Assembly: GCA_021785405.1 (NCBI GenBank)
Contig: JAJYFF010000008.1
Location: forward strand, 1-61,844
Reading direction: 5' to 3'
DNA from: Pseudomonadota bacterium
Lineage (GTDB): Bacteria; Pseudomonadota; Gammaproteobacteria; Steroidobacterales; Steroidobacteraceae
DNA length: 61,844 nucleotides
Positions 52,301 to 61,844 of this stretch are shown piece by piece. A program made the translations under genes and the position numbers. The notes below the pieces were generated by a model, which saw only the letters and a program-made list of their open reading frames with translations, was not told the DNA's origin and did not search any database. The stretch's first letter is position 1. The number at the start of each line of letters is the position of its first letter.

Positions 52301-53565
52301 GCCTCCTCGGCGTCGCGGGCGCGCACGCCGAGCTGGCGGCGGATGCGCTGCAGGTCGCGCGCGTTCGGCTGGAACGGATAGCTCGCGATGTCGCTCGGCG
52401 GAGAATCGCCGTAGGGCCGATCGCAGGCCGACACGTCGTCGCGGAATTTGCCCGGGCAACCCGAGGTGCGGAACGCGACGCCCTCGCGGACGATCCGGTC
52501 GAGTTCGCCCGCCGGGACTCCATAGTCGACGACCCGGCCCTGCTCGTCGAAGCGCATGCGCTCGACGCGCGCGCCGGCGTAATCGATCAGGTAGCGCGCG
52601 AGCTGCACGCGCCGCCATTGGTCACGGGGCGTCGCCGGCAGATGGTCCATCAGGGAGCCTCGTTCCGGGAAGAAGCAGAACAAGTGGCTGTGGCCGCCGA
52701 GGTCGACGATCCGCTGCACCAGCGCGAGCGCCTCGGCCTCGGTCTCGCCCATCCCGATGATCACGTGGGCACCGAACCGGCGCGGACCGAACACGTCGCG
52801 GGCCGCGAGCAGGATCTCCCAGTACTTCTCCCACTTGTGCGGGGATTGCACGCCCTTGCCCCGGGTCCGCTCGAAGATCGCCGGCGTCGCCGCGTCGAGC
52901 GCGACGGTGAAGATCTCGGCGCCGAGGTCCTTCAAGCGGACGACGTCCGCGCGCTCCATCGTCGTCGGGTTCGACAGGATCGACACCGGAATCGCGCCCG
53001 GGTCGATCCGGCGGGTCCACGCCTCCAGCACCGCGACGGTGTCCGCGTCGGACCGCGGATGCGTGATCATCGAGATGCACATCCGGTGGAACGGACTCGC
53101 GGCCGGATCGCGCGCGACGATGTCGATCACCCGGTCGAGCGGCACGGCCGGCCAGTCGACGCGGATGAAGTTGCGGTCCGCGTAGTCCCGCTCCGCCTCG
53201 CGATGGCGCGCCAGACCGCAATACGCACAGTTCGCCCGGCAGCCTTCCGGATAGGTGAGCAGCAGGTTCAGGCAGCGCGTGCACCCGCAGCGATGCATCC
53301 GTCCCGGCATGATCCCGAGCGTCATCGCCGCCGCGGTCGACAGCTGCACGTACTCCGGCGAGCGCATGTGGGGGGCGAGCAGGTTGTTGTTCGGCAGGTA
53401 CACGCCGTTCGGCCGTTCATCGGCGCTCTTCACGCGCGCACCGTTGCGCCGCTCGGCGGGCGTCGGCGCCGGCGCCCGCGGCTGCATCGCCGCGAACTCG
53501 TTGTGATCGACGGGCGCCGCCGGGCCGGCGTTCGCCGGCAGCCGCGAGGGTTCGATGCAACTCAT
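52297..53565 (-). CDS. Radical SAM lipoyl synthase component (LipS2-like)
   Basis: This 422-residue radical SAM enzyme has the SAM-cluster motif CRANCAYC (Cys109, Cys113, Cys116), preceded by CGCTRC (93-98), which may hold an auxiliary cluster. A GMGETEAEA SAM-contact segment lies near residue 275. With its neighbour it would insert the two sulfurs into octanoyl-LbpA, as in the LipS1/LipS2 route that replaces LipA. Assigning which is LipS1 or LipS2 rests on gene order and is tentative. A Pro-rich N-terminal extension of about 40 residues precedes the core. Confidence 0.88.
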   Translation of the reverse strand: MSCIEPSRLPANAGPAAPVDHNEFAAMQPRAPAPTPAERRNGARVKSADERPNGVYLPNNNLLAPHMRSPEYVQLSTAAAMTLGIMPGRMHRCGCTRCLNLLLTYPEGCRANCAYCGLARHREAERDYADRNFIRVDWPAVPLDRVIDIVARDPAASPFHRMCISMITHPRSDADTVAVLEAWTRRIDPGAIPVSILSNPTTMERADVVRLKDLGAEIFTVALDAATPAIFERTRGKGVQSPHKWEKYWEILLAARDVFGPRRFGAHVIIGMGETEAEALALVQRIVDLGGHSHLFCFFPERGSLMDHLPATPRDQWRRVQLARYLIDYAGARVERMRFDEQGRVVDYGVPAGELDRIVREGVAFRTSGCPGKFRDDVSACDRPYGDSPPSDIASYPFQPNARDLQRIRRQLGVRARDAEEA

Positions 53566-54638
53566 GCGAGGACTCCTTCGTTCGAACCGGCGGCTGCCGC
53601 CCGGACCGGACCGCAGGCGCCCGCGCGCCGCGCGGGTTCGCCGATCTTGATGGAGCAGCAGGCGTTGTGCTGCTCGAACGGTCGACCGATCGCCCGGGCG
53701 ACCGCGACCGCGCCGTCGGCCGGGAAGGCGATCCCATCGAGCCCGGCGAGCACCGCGTACGCGTCGGTCACGCGCTTGTGCATGCCCGGCGGGCGGGCGC
53801 AGCCGAGCAGCACCTGGCGATCCGGCAGCCGGCGCCGCGCCTCGGCGAAGATCCGGCCGACGTCCTCGGCCGGCGGGACCTGGAACGTCCCGGGGCTCGC
53901 GTAGAAGGGCATCACGACGACCAGCACCAGACTCGCGACCGGGTGCCGGGCGACGATGTCGATCGCGGCCCGCTCGCCGAGGATCTTGCCGAAATGCAGA
54001 CCGATCACGACGTGCGGAGTCACCGCCATCGAGGTCGCGCACAGCGCTGCCAGCGTCGCCTCGAAATCCGCGACCGGGCGGTCCAGGTGGTAGACGTCGC
54101 GGATCGTCTGTTGCGCGCCGATCACGTCGAGCATCGCGACGTCGACGCCCGCCGCCTCCATCGCGCGCGCCCCGGCGGCGTCGGTGAGCGCGGTATGGAT
54201 CGCGATCTGCAGCCCGGGATGATCGCGCTTCAGCCGCTCGACGACCGGGTAGAAGCGCCGATACGGGATCTCGTTGCGCCGGTTCGAGCCGCCCGACAAC
54301 AGGAAGCCGCGCAGATCCTGCGTCGCGATCAACTCGCGGACTTTGCGCTCGAGCATCTCCGGCGAGGTCGCGGGCAACATCGGCGCGAGGATCTTCGCGC
54401 GGCAGTGCTCGCAGTCCAGCGCGCAGGCCGCGCCGGTGATCGAGAACGCGGGAAAGCTGTTCTTCGAGCAGCCGCGCAGTTCCGTGCTCGCGTAGTCCTT
54501 GAACGTCGGCGTCGAGAACCGGATCGGTCGGCCGCGCACCGTCCCGGCGGCCGCCTCGAGCTCGGCGACCAGCGCGGCGTCGATCGGCGCCTCTTCGAGT
54601 TCCTCGATGTTCGCAAGCGCGTCGAGCCAGTTCGTCAC
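53562..54638 (-). CDS. Radical SAM lipoyl synthase component (LipS1-like)
   Basis: This 358-residue radical SAM enzyme has CALDCEHC (Cys72, Cys76, Cys79) as its SAM cluster motif, with an extra Cys57 in ELRGCSKNSFPAF and late CCSIKIG that may bind an auxiliary cluster. The sequence LSGGSNRRNEIPY follows the cluster in the usual SAM-binding place. The GTG start MTNWLDAL overlaps the HDAC-like stop as GTGA. Together with the next gene it forms the sulfur-insertion pair for lipoate. Confidence 0.88.
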   Translation of the reverse strand: MTNWLDALANIEELEEAPIDAALVAELEAAAGTVRGRPIRFSTPTFKDYASTELRGCSKNSFPAFSITGAACALDCEHCRAKILAPMLPATSPEMLERKVRELIATQDLRGFLLSGGSNRRNEIPYRRFYPVVERLKRDHPGLQIAIHTALTDAAGARAMEAAGVDVAMLDVIGAQQTIRDVYHLDRPVADFEATLAALCATSMAVTPHVVIGLHFGKILGERAAIDIVARHPVASLVLVVVMPFYASPGTFQVPPAEDVGRIFAEARRRLPDRQVLLGCARPPGMHKRVTDAYAVLAGLDGIAFPADGAVAVARAIGRPFEQHNACCSIKIGEPARRAGACGPVRAAAAGSNEGVLA

Positions 54639-55747
54639 GTCGTGACAGCCTCCCAATCGGCAACGAGACCGCGGACCTCGGCCCGCACCGCGCCGCCGCG
54701 CGGCGCATCGGCGAGTGTCGTCAACCATGCCGGATCGATCCGATCCTCGTCAATCAGATCGCATGCGAGACCCGCGAGCACCTGCCGCGCGGCGGCGGGG
54801 AGGACGGCGGGGATCGGGCGGCCGCTGAGCCGCGCCCACAGCCCGGTCCACGCGCGCGCGAGCGTCCACGGATTGTAGCCGCCGCCGCCGAGCACGACCG
54901 CGGCCGGCGCCCGCGCGACCAGCGCGAGGACCGCGTCCCAGAGCGCGGTGTTGCCGAGCGCGAGCCCCGAGAGCGGGTCGCCGGCGAGCCCGTCGGTGCC
55001 GCAGACGACCACGACCGCCGCGGGCGCCACCCGCGCGGCGATCCGCAGCACCGCCTCGCGCATCAAGAACCGCAGCTCCGCATCGTCGAAGCCCGCCGGC
55101 ACCGGAAAGTTCCAGGAGCGCCCCCCGCCGCGATCCTCCGCCGCGCCGGAGTACGGCCAGCGGCCGCGCTCGTGGATCGAGACCGTGTGCACCCGCGGAT
55201 CGTCGCGGAACGCATCCTGCACCCCGTCGCCGTGGTGCGCGTCGAGGTCGACGTAGAGCACCGGCGCCGCGCCGCGCTCGAGGAGCCGGCGGACCGCGAA
55301 TACCGGATCGTTGAAGTAGCAGAAGCCGCTCGCGCGATCCGGCCGTCCGTGGTGCGTTCCCCCTTCCGGGTGGAAGCACAGGTGCCCGCGCACCGCGAGC
55401 TCCGCCGCGAGCACCGAACCGCCGACGGCCGCCGCGGCGCGCGCGAACACGCCGGGGAACAGCGGGTTCTCGCGCGTGCCGATGCCGAAGCGGGTGCGGG
55501 TCGCGACGCTCGCGACCCCGGCGGCGTCGGCCGCGGCGAGCGCGGCGACGTAGTCCGGTGCGTGGAAGCTCGTGAGCTCGGCGACCGACGCGCGCGGGCT
55601 CGCGCGAAACGCGGCTGGCGGGAGCCAGTCGAGCGCCGCACACAGCCGGACCACGCTCGCGACCCGCGGGATCGCGAGCGGATGGGCGTCGCCGAAACCG
55701 GGCGAATCCCACATGCCGCTGCCGATGAAGATCGCCGATCGTTGCAT
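54635..55747 (-). CDS. Histone-deacetylase/AcuC-family deacylase heading the lipoate-assembly operon
   Basis: This 370-residue zinc hydrolase has an apparently complete HDAC active site: THHGRPDR (His132, His133), the zinc ligands in DLDAHHGDG (Asp169, His171), GTDGLAGDPLSG with Asp257, and the catalytic Tyr291 in GGGGYNPW. Bacterial members remove acetyl or other acyl groups from lysines, polyamines or acetoin-related enzymes. It is coupled by GTGA to lipS1, so removing octanoyl or lipoyl groups from LbpA, or de-acylating the ligase, is an attractive inference. An unrelated lysine deacetylase is the alternative. The start MQRSAIFIGSGMWDS was chosen over an Arg-rich extension. Confidence 0.9.
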   Translation of the reverse strand: MQRSAIFIGSGMWDSPGFGDAHPLAIPRVASVVRLCAALDWLPPAAFRASPRASVAELTSFHAPDYVAALAAADAAGVASVATRTRFGIGTRENPLFPGVFARAAAAVGGSVLAAELAVRGHLCFHPEGGTHHGRPDRASGFCYFNDPVFAVRRLLERGAAPVLYVDLDAHHGDGVQDAFRDDPRVHTVSIHERGRWPYSGAAEDRGGGRSWNFPVPAGFDDAELRFLMREAVLRIAARVAPAAVVVVCGTDGLAGDPLSGLALGNTALWDAVLALVARAPAAVVLGGGGYNPWTLARAWTGLWARLSGRPIPAVLPAAARQVLAGLACDLIDEDRIDPAWLTTLADAPRGGAVRAEVRGLVADWEAVTT

Positions 55748-55830
55748 CGCTCGTCCCCGGGGCGCCCGTCGGTCGCCCCGGGTCGCGCCGCGCGCGACGC
55801 GGGCAGGGGAACCGCGGATGCCGCCGCGCC

Positions 55831-55901
55831 AATATCCGCTTATTCTCATATTCGTGGGTACTAATGGAAAGTTTGGCTATTCGTCGTGGATTTGCTATGT
55901 T
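55831..55901. promoter_or_regulatory. AT-rich divergent promoter of lip and dsrE2-tusA operons
   Basis: In a GC-rich setting this short AT-rich patch stands out. It contains an inverted repeat AATAT-N12-ATATT (55831-35 and 55848-52). On the plus strand, TTGGCT (55873-78) stands 17 bases before TATGTT (55896-901), a plausible sigma-70 promoter ending 34 bp before the dsrE2 ATG. The half-site GGCTATT within it resembles the GGCTAAT arm of the palindrome at 50400, so a common regulator is possible. Confidence 0.5.
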
Positions 55902-55935
55902 CGGGTCCAAGACGACGCGAGCCTGAGGGGGACGA

Positions 55936-56439
55936 ATGGCTGAGGCAGGTTCCGAGCGGCGCGCCAAGCGCATGTCGATCATCGTCACGAAGGGGACGCT
56001 CGATTGGGCGTATCCCCCGTTCATCCTGGCGACCACCGCCGCGGCGATGGGCCTCGACGTCACGATGTTCTTCACCTTCTACGGGCTGCCGTTGTTGCTG
56101 AGGAAGCTGGATCTACAGCTCTCGCCCCTCGGCAATCCGGCGATGAAGATGCCGATGGCCGGGATGCACATGGGCATGCCGAACATCGCCTCGATGATCC
56201 CGGGCGTCGACTCGGCCGCGTCCGCGATGATGAACCAGCTGATGCGCAAGAAGGGCGTCGCGACCATCGAGGACCTGCGCGGACTCGCGGTCGAGTCCGG
56301 CGTGCGCATGATCGCGTGCCAGATGACGATGGATCTGTTCGATTACACGCTGAAGGACATGATCGAGGGACCGGAACTCGGCGGCGCGGCGACCTACATC
56401 GACGTCGCGACGCAATCGGAGATCAACCTGTTCATTTGA
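55936..56439 (+). CDS. dsrE2: DsrE2-like sulfurtransferase
   Basis: This 167-residue protein of the DsrE2 subgroup belongs to the persulfide relay of sulfur oxidisers. Features are a hydrophobic FILATTAAAMGLDVTMFFTFYGLPLL segment (about 30-55, perhaps membrane-bound), a Met-rich middle (MKMPMAGMHMGMPN) and the conserved Cys in MIACQMTMDLF. The first ATG has a GAGGGGG site in front; a second start at residue 13 (MSIIVTKGTLDWA) is possible. It is followed by tusA, the usual partner; a rhodanese often found with the pair is absent. Confidence 0.93.
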   Translation: MAEAGSERRAKRMSIIVTKGTLDWAYPPFILATTAAAMGLDVTMFFTFYGLPLLLRKLDLQLSPLGNPAMKMPMAGMHMGMPNIASMIPGVDSAASAMMNQLMRKKGVATIEDLRGLAVESGVRMIACQMTMDLFDYTLKDMIEGPELGGAATYIDVATQSEINLFI

Positions 56440-56440
56440 C

Positions 56441-56457
56441 GTCCCGCGGCGCGGGAC
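56441..56457 (+). other. Stem-loop between dsrE2 and tusA
   Basis: A perfect 7-bp hairpin GTCCCGC-GGC-GCGGGAC begins two bases after the dsrE2 stop and ends 18 bases before the tusA start. It could be an RNA-processing or stability element that sets the dsrE2:tusA ratio; it has no T-tract. Confidence 0.5.
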
Positions 56458-56475
56458 AGCGGCGGAGATTGCACG

Positions 56476-56703
56476 ATGGCGGATCAGACAGTCGACGCGA
56501 AAGGCCTGAATTGCCCGTTGCCGATCCTGCGCGCGAAGAAGGCGCTGCAGTCGCTCGGCGCCGGCGGAACGATCGAGGTGCTCGCGACCGATCCGGGCTC
56601 GGTCAAGGATTTCCAGGCGTTTTGCCGCACGACGGGTAACGAACTGGTCGAGTCGAGCACCGAAGGGAACGTCTTTCGGTTCGTGTTGCGCAAAGCCGGC
56701 TGA
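56476..56703 (+). CDS. tusA: TusA sulfur-carrier protein
   Basis: This 75-residue protein is complete and typical: the CPxP motif NCPLPILRAKKAL holds the persulfide-carrying Cys13, and the C-terminal half (TDPGSVKDFQAFC) completes the small two-layer fold. In sulfur oxidisers TusA delivers sulfane sulfur to DsrE proteins and sHdr. A GGAG precedes the ATG. It lies between dsrE2 and the porin gene on the plus strand. Confidence 0.96.
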   Translation: MADQTVDAKGLNCPLPILRAKKALQSLGAGGTIEVLATDPGSVKDFQAFCRTTGNELVESSTEGNVFRFVLRKAG

Positions 56704-56741
56704 TCGATTCTCGACGAGCCGTGCATCATGGAGGTACGGCG

Positions 56742-58106
56742 ATGAACCACTGGTTACCCAAGGTTCTGGTGTCGGCGCTCGTGCTCGCGGCGGGCGTCGC
56801 GCAGGCGACCAACGGCTACTTGACCGACGGCGTCGGGGCGAAAAGCGACGGCCTCGCGGGTGCGGGCAGCGCCGATCCCACCGACGTGATGATCGTCGCG
56901 ACGAACCCGGCCGGCCTCGCGTTCGTCCCGGATCGCCTCGAGGTGGGCCTGTCGCTGTTCAGTCCGGACCGCAGCTATTCGACCTCGTCGAGCCTCGCGA
57001 ACGGTTACGGCGGTGCGTTCACGATCGGGCCGAACTCGATCAGCAGCGGCAACAAGTTGTTCCCGATCCCGTACGTCGCGGCGAACTGGCAGATCGATCC
57101 GTCCGACAGCGTCGCGGTCGCGTTCTATGCGCGCGGCGGGATGAACACGGTGTGGCAGGGCGGTACGGCGACGTTCGCGCCGGGGCCGGGCGCCGCGCCG
57201 ATCACCTTGCCCGGAACGTACGGCGGCGGAACCGCGGGCGTCGACCTGATGCAGGGGTTCTTGAGCTTCACCTTCGCGCATGCGTCCTTCGACCGGCAGT
57301 TCTCGGTCGGCGCGTCGGCGATCATCGCGATGCAGCGCTTCGTCGCGCGCGGGGTCGGGAACTTCGCACCGTACACCGAGACCTTCGCCGCGAGCGGGGG
57401 TACGGTGATGCCGACGGCGCTCACCAACAACGGCGCCGACATGTCCTACGGCGGCGGCGCATCGCTCGGCGTCGAATGGCGGCCGCTGCCCGAGTTCAGC
57501 GCCGCGGCCTCGTACACGACCAAGATGTACATGTCGCGGTTCACGAAGTACGCGGACCTGTTCGCGCAGCATGGGGCGTTCGACATCCCGGCGAACGCGA
57601 CCGTCGGTCTGACCTACAAGCCGTTGCCGCCGATCGCGTTCGACTTCGACGTGCAGAAGATCTGGTACAGCGGCGTCGCGTCGGTCAGCAATCCGATCTC
57701 GAACCTGTTTTCCTGCCCGACGACCGGCGCCGCCGGACTGAACCTGCAGGACTGCCTCGGCGGCGAGTCGGGACCCGGGTTCGGCTGGCGCGACATGACC
57801 GTGTTCAAGTTCGGCGTGAGCTGGGCGCTGAACGAGGATTGGACCGGTCGGATCGGCTACAGCCACGCGCGGCAACCGATCCCGAGCTCGGAGGTGACCT
57901 TCAACATCCTCGCGCCGGGCGTCGTCGAGGATCACATCGCGGTCGGATTCACCCGGCACCTCGCGAACCACGGCGAGTTCGACATGGCGTTCACCTACGC
58001 GCCGGAGAAGACGGTCACCGGTCCGAACACGTTCGATCCGACCCAGACGATCGCGCTGCGAATGCATCAGTACATCCTGGATTTCGCGTACGCCTGGGCG
58101 CGTTAG
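56742..58106 (+). CDS. FadL/TodX-family outer-membrane porin
   Basis: This 454-residue outer-membrane protein has a signal peptide (about residues 1-22) and the FadL start of the mature part TNGYLTDGVGAKSDGLAGAG, followed by MIVATNPAGLAFV, the hatch-domain NPA motif. Alternating beta-strand segments and a final aromatic-rich strand (LDFAYAW) complete the barrel. FadL proteins pass hydrophobic molecules such as fatty acids. Here, downstream of tusA, uptake of elemental sulfur or organic sulfur compounds is a reasonable inference. GAGGTA at 56731-56736 is its ribosome binding site. Confidence 0.92.
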   Translation: MNHWLPKVLVSALVLAAGVAQATNGYLTDGVGAKSDGLAGAGSADPTDVMIVATNPAGLAFVPDRLEVGLSLFSPDRSYSTSSSLANGYGGAFTIGPNSISSGNKLFPIPYVAANWQIDPSDSVAVAFYARGGMNTVWQGGTATFAPGPGAAPITLPGTYGGGTAGVDLMQGFLSFTFAHASFDRQFSVGASAIIAMQRFVARGVGNFAPYTETFAASGGTVMPTALTNNGADMSYGGGASLGVEWRPLPEFSAAASYTTKMYMSRFTKYADLFAQHGAFDIPANATVGLTYKPLPPIAFDFDVQKIWYSGVASVSNPISNLFSCPTTGAAGLNLQDCLGGESGPGFGWRDMTVFKFGVSWALNEDWTGRIGYSHARQPIPSSEVTFNILAPGVVEDHIAVGFTRHLANHGEFDMAFTYAPEKTVTGPNTFDPTQTIALRMHQYILDFAYAWAR

Positions 58107-58116
58107 CGGGGCTGCG

Positions 58117-58554
58117 GTGATCGCGCCGTTTCCGCACGTCTACCGCGCGTCCGCGGCGGCGGGGCAGTCCGGCGACGTCGCGGTGGATTCGCCGGGCCTC
58201 GCGACGATCACGGCGGGTCCGTCGGCGCCGTTCGGCGGCACCGGCGCGCAATGGTCGCCGGAGACGCTCCTGCCGGCGGCGGTCGCGAACTGCTTCGTGC
58301 TCACGTTCCGCGCGGTCAGCGCCGCGTCGATGTTCGGTTGGCTGCGCCTCGACTGCCGGGTCGAAGGGGTGCTCGACCGCGTCGATCGCCAATTGCGCTT
58401 TTCGCGGTTTCGCACGATCGCGACCTTGACCATCGCGGCGGGCGCCGACGCGACGAAGGCGCGCCGGTTGCTCGACAAGGCGGATCGCGATTGTCTGGTC
58501 GCGAACTCGCTCGTGGCGGCACGCGAGTTCACGGCCGAGGTCGTGTCGGCCTAG
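58117..58554 (+). CDS. OsmC-family protein
   Basis: This 145-residue protein has the OsmC/YhfA fold: WSPETLLPAAVANCFVLTFRA contains the conserved Glu and first Cys (near residues 48 and 59), and LLDKADRDCLVANSL the second Cys near residue 124. OsmC proteins reduce organic peroxides or handle thiols. Placed at the end of the sulfur-relay operon (10 bases after the porin), a thiol or polysulfide role is likely. The start is GTG 58117. Confidence 0.88.
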   Translation: MIAPFPHVYRASAAAGQSGDVAVDSPGLATITAGPSAPFGGTGAQWSPETLLPAAVANCFVLTFRAVSAASMFGWLRLDCRVEGVLDRVDRQLRFSRFRTIATLTIAAGADATKARRLLDKADRDCLVANSLVAAREFTAEVVSA

Positions 58555-58600
58555 CGAGCGACCAGGTGCGCGGCCGACGCGCCCCGATCGCCGCCCGCGG

Positions 58601-59862
58601 TCACTGGGTCTTGCGCGGCGCCTCGACGAGATGGTCGGCGACGATCTCGACCAGGCTGTCGATGCCGCCCGGCCACTGCCAGTGGGCCTTGCTCTCGTCC
58701 ATCGTCAGGCGGCAATTCGAGCACGCGGACACCATCGTCTTGGCGCCGGACTTCTCGACCTGGTCCATCTTCAACTTGAACACCTGGTAGCGCAGGTTCG
58801 CCGCGCGGCCGATCGCCTGCACGCCGCCCCCGCCCCCGCAGCACCAGTTCTCGTCCCCGGTCGGGGTCATCTCGCGGAAGCCCCGCGCGAACCCGCCGAG
58901 CACCTCGCGGGCATCGGCGGTCGCGCCGCCGCGACGCGAGACCTGGCAGGGGTCGTGATAGGTGATCGGCTCGTCGAAGGGCGTGAGCTGCAGCTTCCCC
59001 TCGCGCATCAAGTGCGCGAGGAACTCGGAGATATGCAGCACCTGGAACGGCAGCGGACGGCCGAGCATCGCCGCGGCGGACCAGCGCATCACCCCGTACG
59101 CGTGCCCGCACTCGGGAATCACGACGGTCTTCGCGCCGACGCTCTCGGCGGCCGCGACGACCCGCTCGACCATCGTCTTCGCGATCGCGCCCTTGCCGGC
59201 GAGGTAGCCGAAGTTCGTCGCTTCATAGCCTTTCGTGCTCAGTGTCCAGGAGACGCCGGCGTGATTCAGGAGCTTCGCCATCGCCGCGACCGACTGCGGA
59301 TACTTCATCGTCTCGACCGAGGACAGCGTCAGCAGCACGTCCGCCTTCGCCTGGTCGAGCGGGATCGTCACGTCGTTGTCGTCGGCGATCCACGCGATCC
59401 GGTCGCGCAGCTTGTCCGCGGTCACGCCGAGCGGGCTCCCGTGGTCGCGCGAGCTGTCGGCGGCCGCGAGCAGGTCCGCCGGACCGAGGCCGGCGGCGAC
59501 GAACGCGCGCCGCGCGCCCGCGACGATCGCCGCGATGTCGATCCCCATCGGGCAGATCATCGTGCAACGGCCGCACATCGTGCAGGTGTCGAACAGCAGC
59601 TCTTCCCACTCCCGCAGGTCGCGCTCGCCGATCGGGCGCGCGAAACCGAACCAGCCGAACGGGAATTTGTGGTTGCGGTGGGCCTTCGCGATCGGGAACA
59701 GCTTGTAGGCCGGCGTGTGGCGCGGGTCGCCGGACGCGGTGTAGAAATGGCAGGCGTCGGCGCACGCGCCGCAGTGCACGCAACCCTCGAGGTAGGTCGC
59801 GAGATGCCCCTCGGTCTGCGCGAGGAACGTGCGGGTCGCCGCCTTGAGGTCGATCGAGGTGC

Positions 59863-59866
<4 letters not shown>
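58601..59866 (-). CDS. isp2: Isp2-like HdrD-type iron-sulfur subunit of membrane-bound hydrogenase
   Basis: This 421-residue protein has two [4Fe-4S] motifs, CVHCGACADAC (Cys29, 32, 35, 39) and CTMCGRCTMIC (Cys95, 98, 101, 105), and a C-terminal CCG domain (HDPCQVSRR, NWCCGGGGGVQ, ACSNCRLTM). The layout is that of HdrD/GlpC-like Isp2, which carries electrons between the hydrogenase and a cytochrome b partner or sulfur metabolism. It overlaps the large-subunit gene by four bases. A glycolate oxidase or GlpC relative is less likely given the context. Confidence 0.9.
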
Positions 59867-61625
<1,759 letters not shown>

Positions 61626-61629
<4 letters not shown>

Positions 61630-61844
61630 AGTACGACCCCCCTGCGGTTATATGCGATCCCGGTCTCGCCGCGGGTCACGAAGACGAGGAACGCGTGCAT
61701 CAACTTCCCGAACGGGAACCAGATCAGCAGCAGCGACACGCTCAGCAGGTGCACCGCGAGCAGCGTCGGGTACGGCGCGCCGAGGTGGCTCACCGCGAGG
61801 AGCCCGGTCGCGATCGGCAGGAACGTCACGAGCCAGCTGAAATA
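61626..61844 (-). CDS. isp1: Isp1-like cytochrome b subunit, C-terminal end (cut by right edge)
   Basis: The frame is open to the right edge, so 72 C-terminal residues are visible. Two membrane helices (FLPIATGLLAVSHL and LLAVHLLSVSLLLIWFPF) with His in SHLG, AVHLL and LMHAF, then a basic end, match the last helices of NarI/HdrE-like cytochrome b (Isp1). Such a subunit would bind heme b and pass electrons from the hydrogenase to quinone. A GTG at 61829 is internal. It is upstream of hynL in the operon. Confidence 0.75.

Noticed and set aside
58545-58578. Inverted repeat GTCGGCC/GGCCGAC between OsmC and isp2 as a bidirectional terminator
   Set aside because: The left arm overlaps the osmC coding end, the 20-base loop is long, and there is no T-tract.

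Overview
The window is about 62 kb of very GC-rich, tightly packed DNA. Many neighbouring stops and starts overlap by four bases (ATGA or GTGA). Gene content points to a proteobacterium, most likely a gammaproteobacterial chemolithotroph. It has the sHdr sulfur-oxidation pathway with its lipoate-binding protein, two different [NiFe] hydrogenases, class I fructose-1,6-bisphosphatase, a BatD fragment, a large TonB receptor, and TPR-oxygenase and TPR-sulfotransferase proteins. The genus cannot be fixed from sequence alone. No tRNA, rRNA, CRISPR array, IS element or integrase was recognised.

Layout. 1-2016: the end of batD and an ABC-2 type exporter pair. 2253-17280: a DNA-transfer island consisting of ssb, a virB2-to-virB11 type IV secretion set without virB1, two paralogous VirD4/TraD coupling proteins flanking a small membrane protein, a zinc-ribbon protein, a MobA/MobL relaxase and an orphan phosphoribosyltransferase. 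A GIY-YIG-like protein follows at 17351. 17963-23783: fbp, a carboxylesterase, a GH39 glycosidase with a repeated Pro/Ala tail, and two small exported proteins. 23848-36270: a TPR/2OG-oxygenase, a TonB receptor, a TPR-sulfotransferase, an OPT peptide transporter, an M20 peptidase and a DHA2 drug-exporter-type MFS protein. 36406-41367: a group 3b-like NAD(P)-linked hydrogenase operon (hyhB, a cNMP-binding protein, hyhG, hyhS, hyhL, maturation protease). 41364-42845: a phospholipase D/cardiolipin synthase-like protein.

42925-58554 is the sulfur-oxidation region. One minus-strand operon runs dsrE, hdrC1, hdrB1, hdrA, hyp, hdrC2, hdrB2, hyp2, lbpA and an ArsR-type regulator. Upstream of it, a second minus-strand operon runs HDAC-like deacylase, two radical SAM proteins (LipS1/LipS2), lipoate ligase and a glutamine-amidotransferase-like protein that has lost its catalytic residues; this is the assembly line for lipoyl-LbpA. 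Divergent from it on the plus strand are dsrE2, tusA, a FadL-type porin and an OsmC-family protein. Together these could import reduced sulfur, pass it as persulfide through TusA/DsrE proteins, oxidise it on the sHdr complex, and hand electrons to lipoyl-LbpA.

58601-61844: the end of a membrane-bound Isp-type [NiFe] hydrogenase locus (cytochrome b-like subunit, large subunit, HdrD-like Isp2), cut by the right edge. The least conventional parts are the DNA-transfer island (two coupling proteins, ssb and a ComF-like phosphoribosyltransferase, with no integrase) and the lipoate-assembly operon carrying a histone-deacetylase-like enzyme and a catalytically dead amidotransferase.
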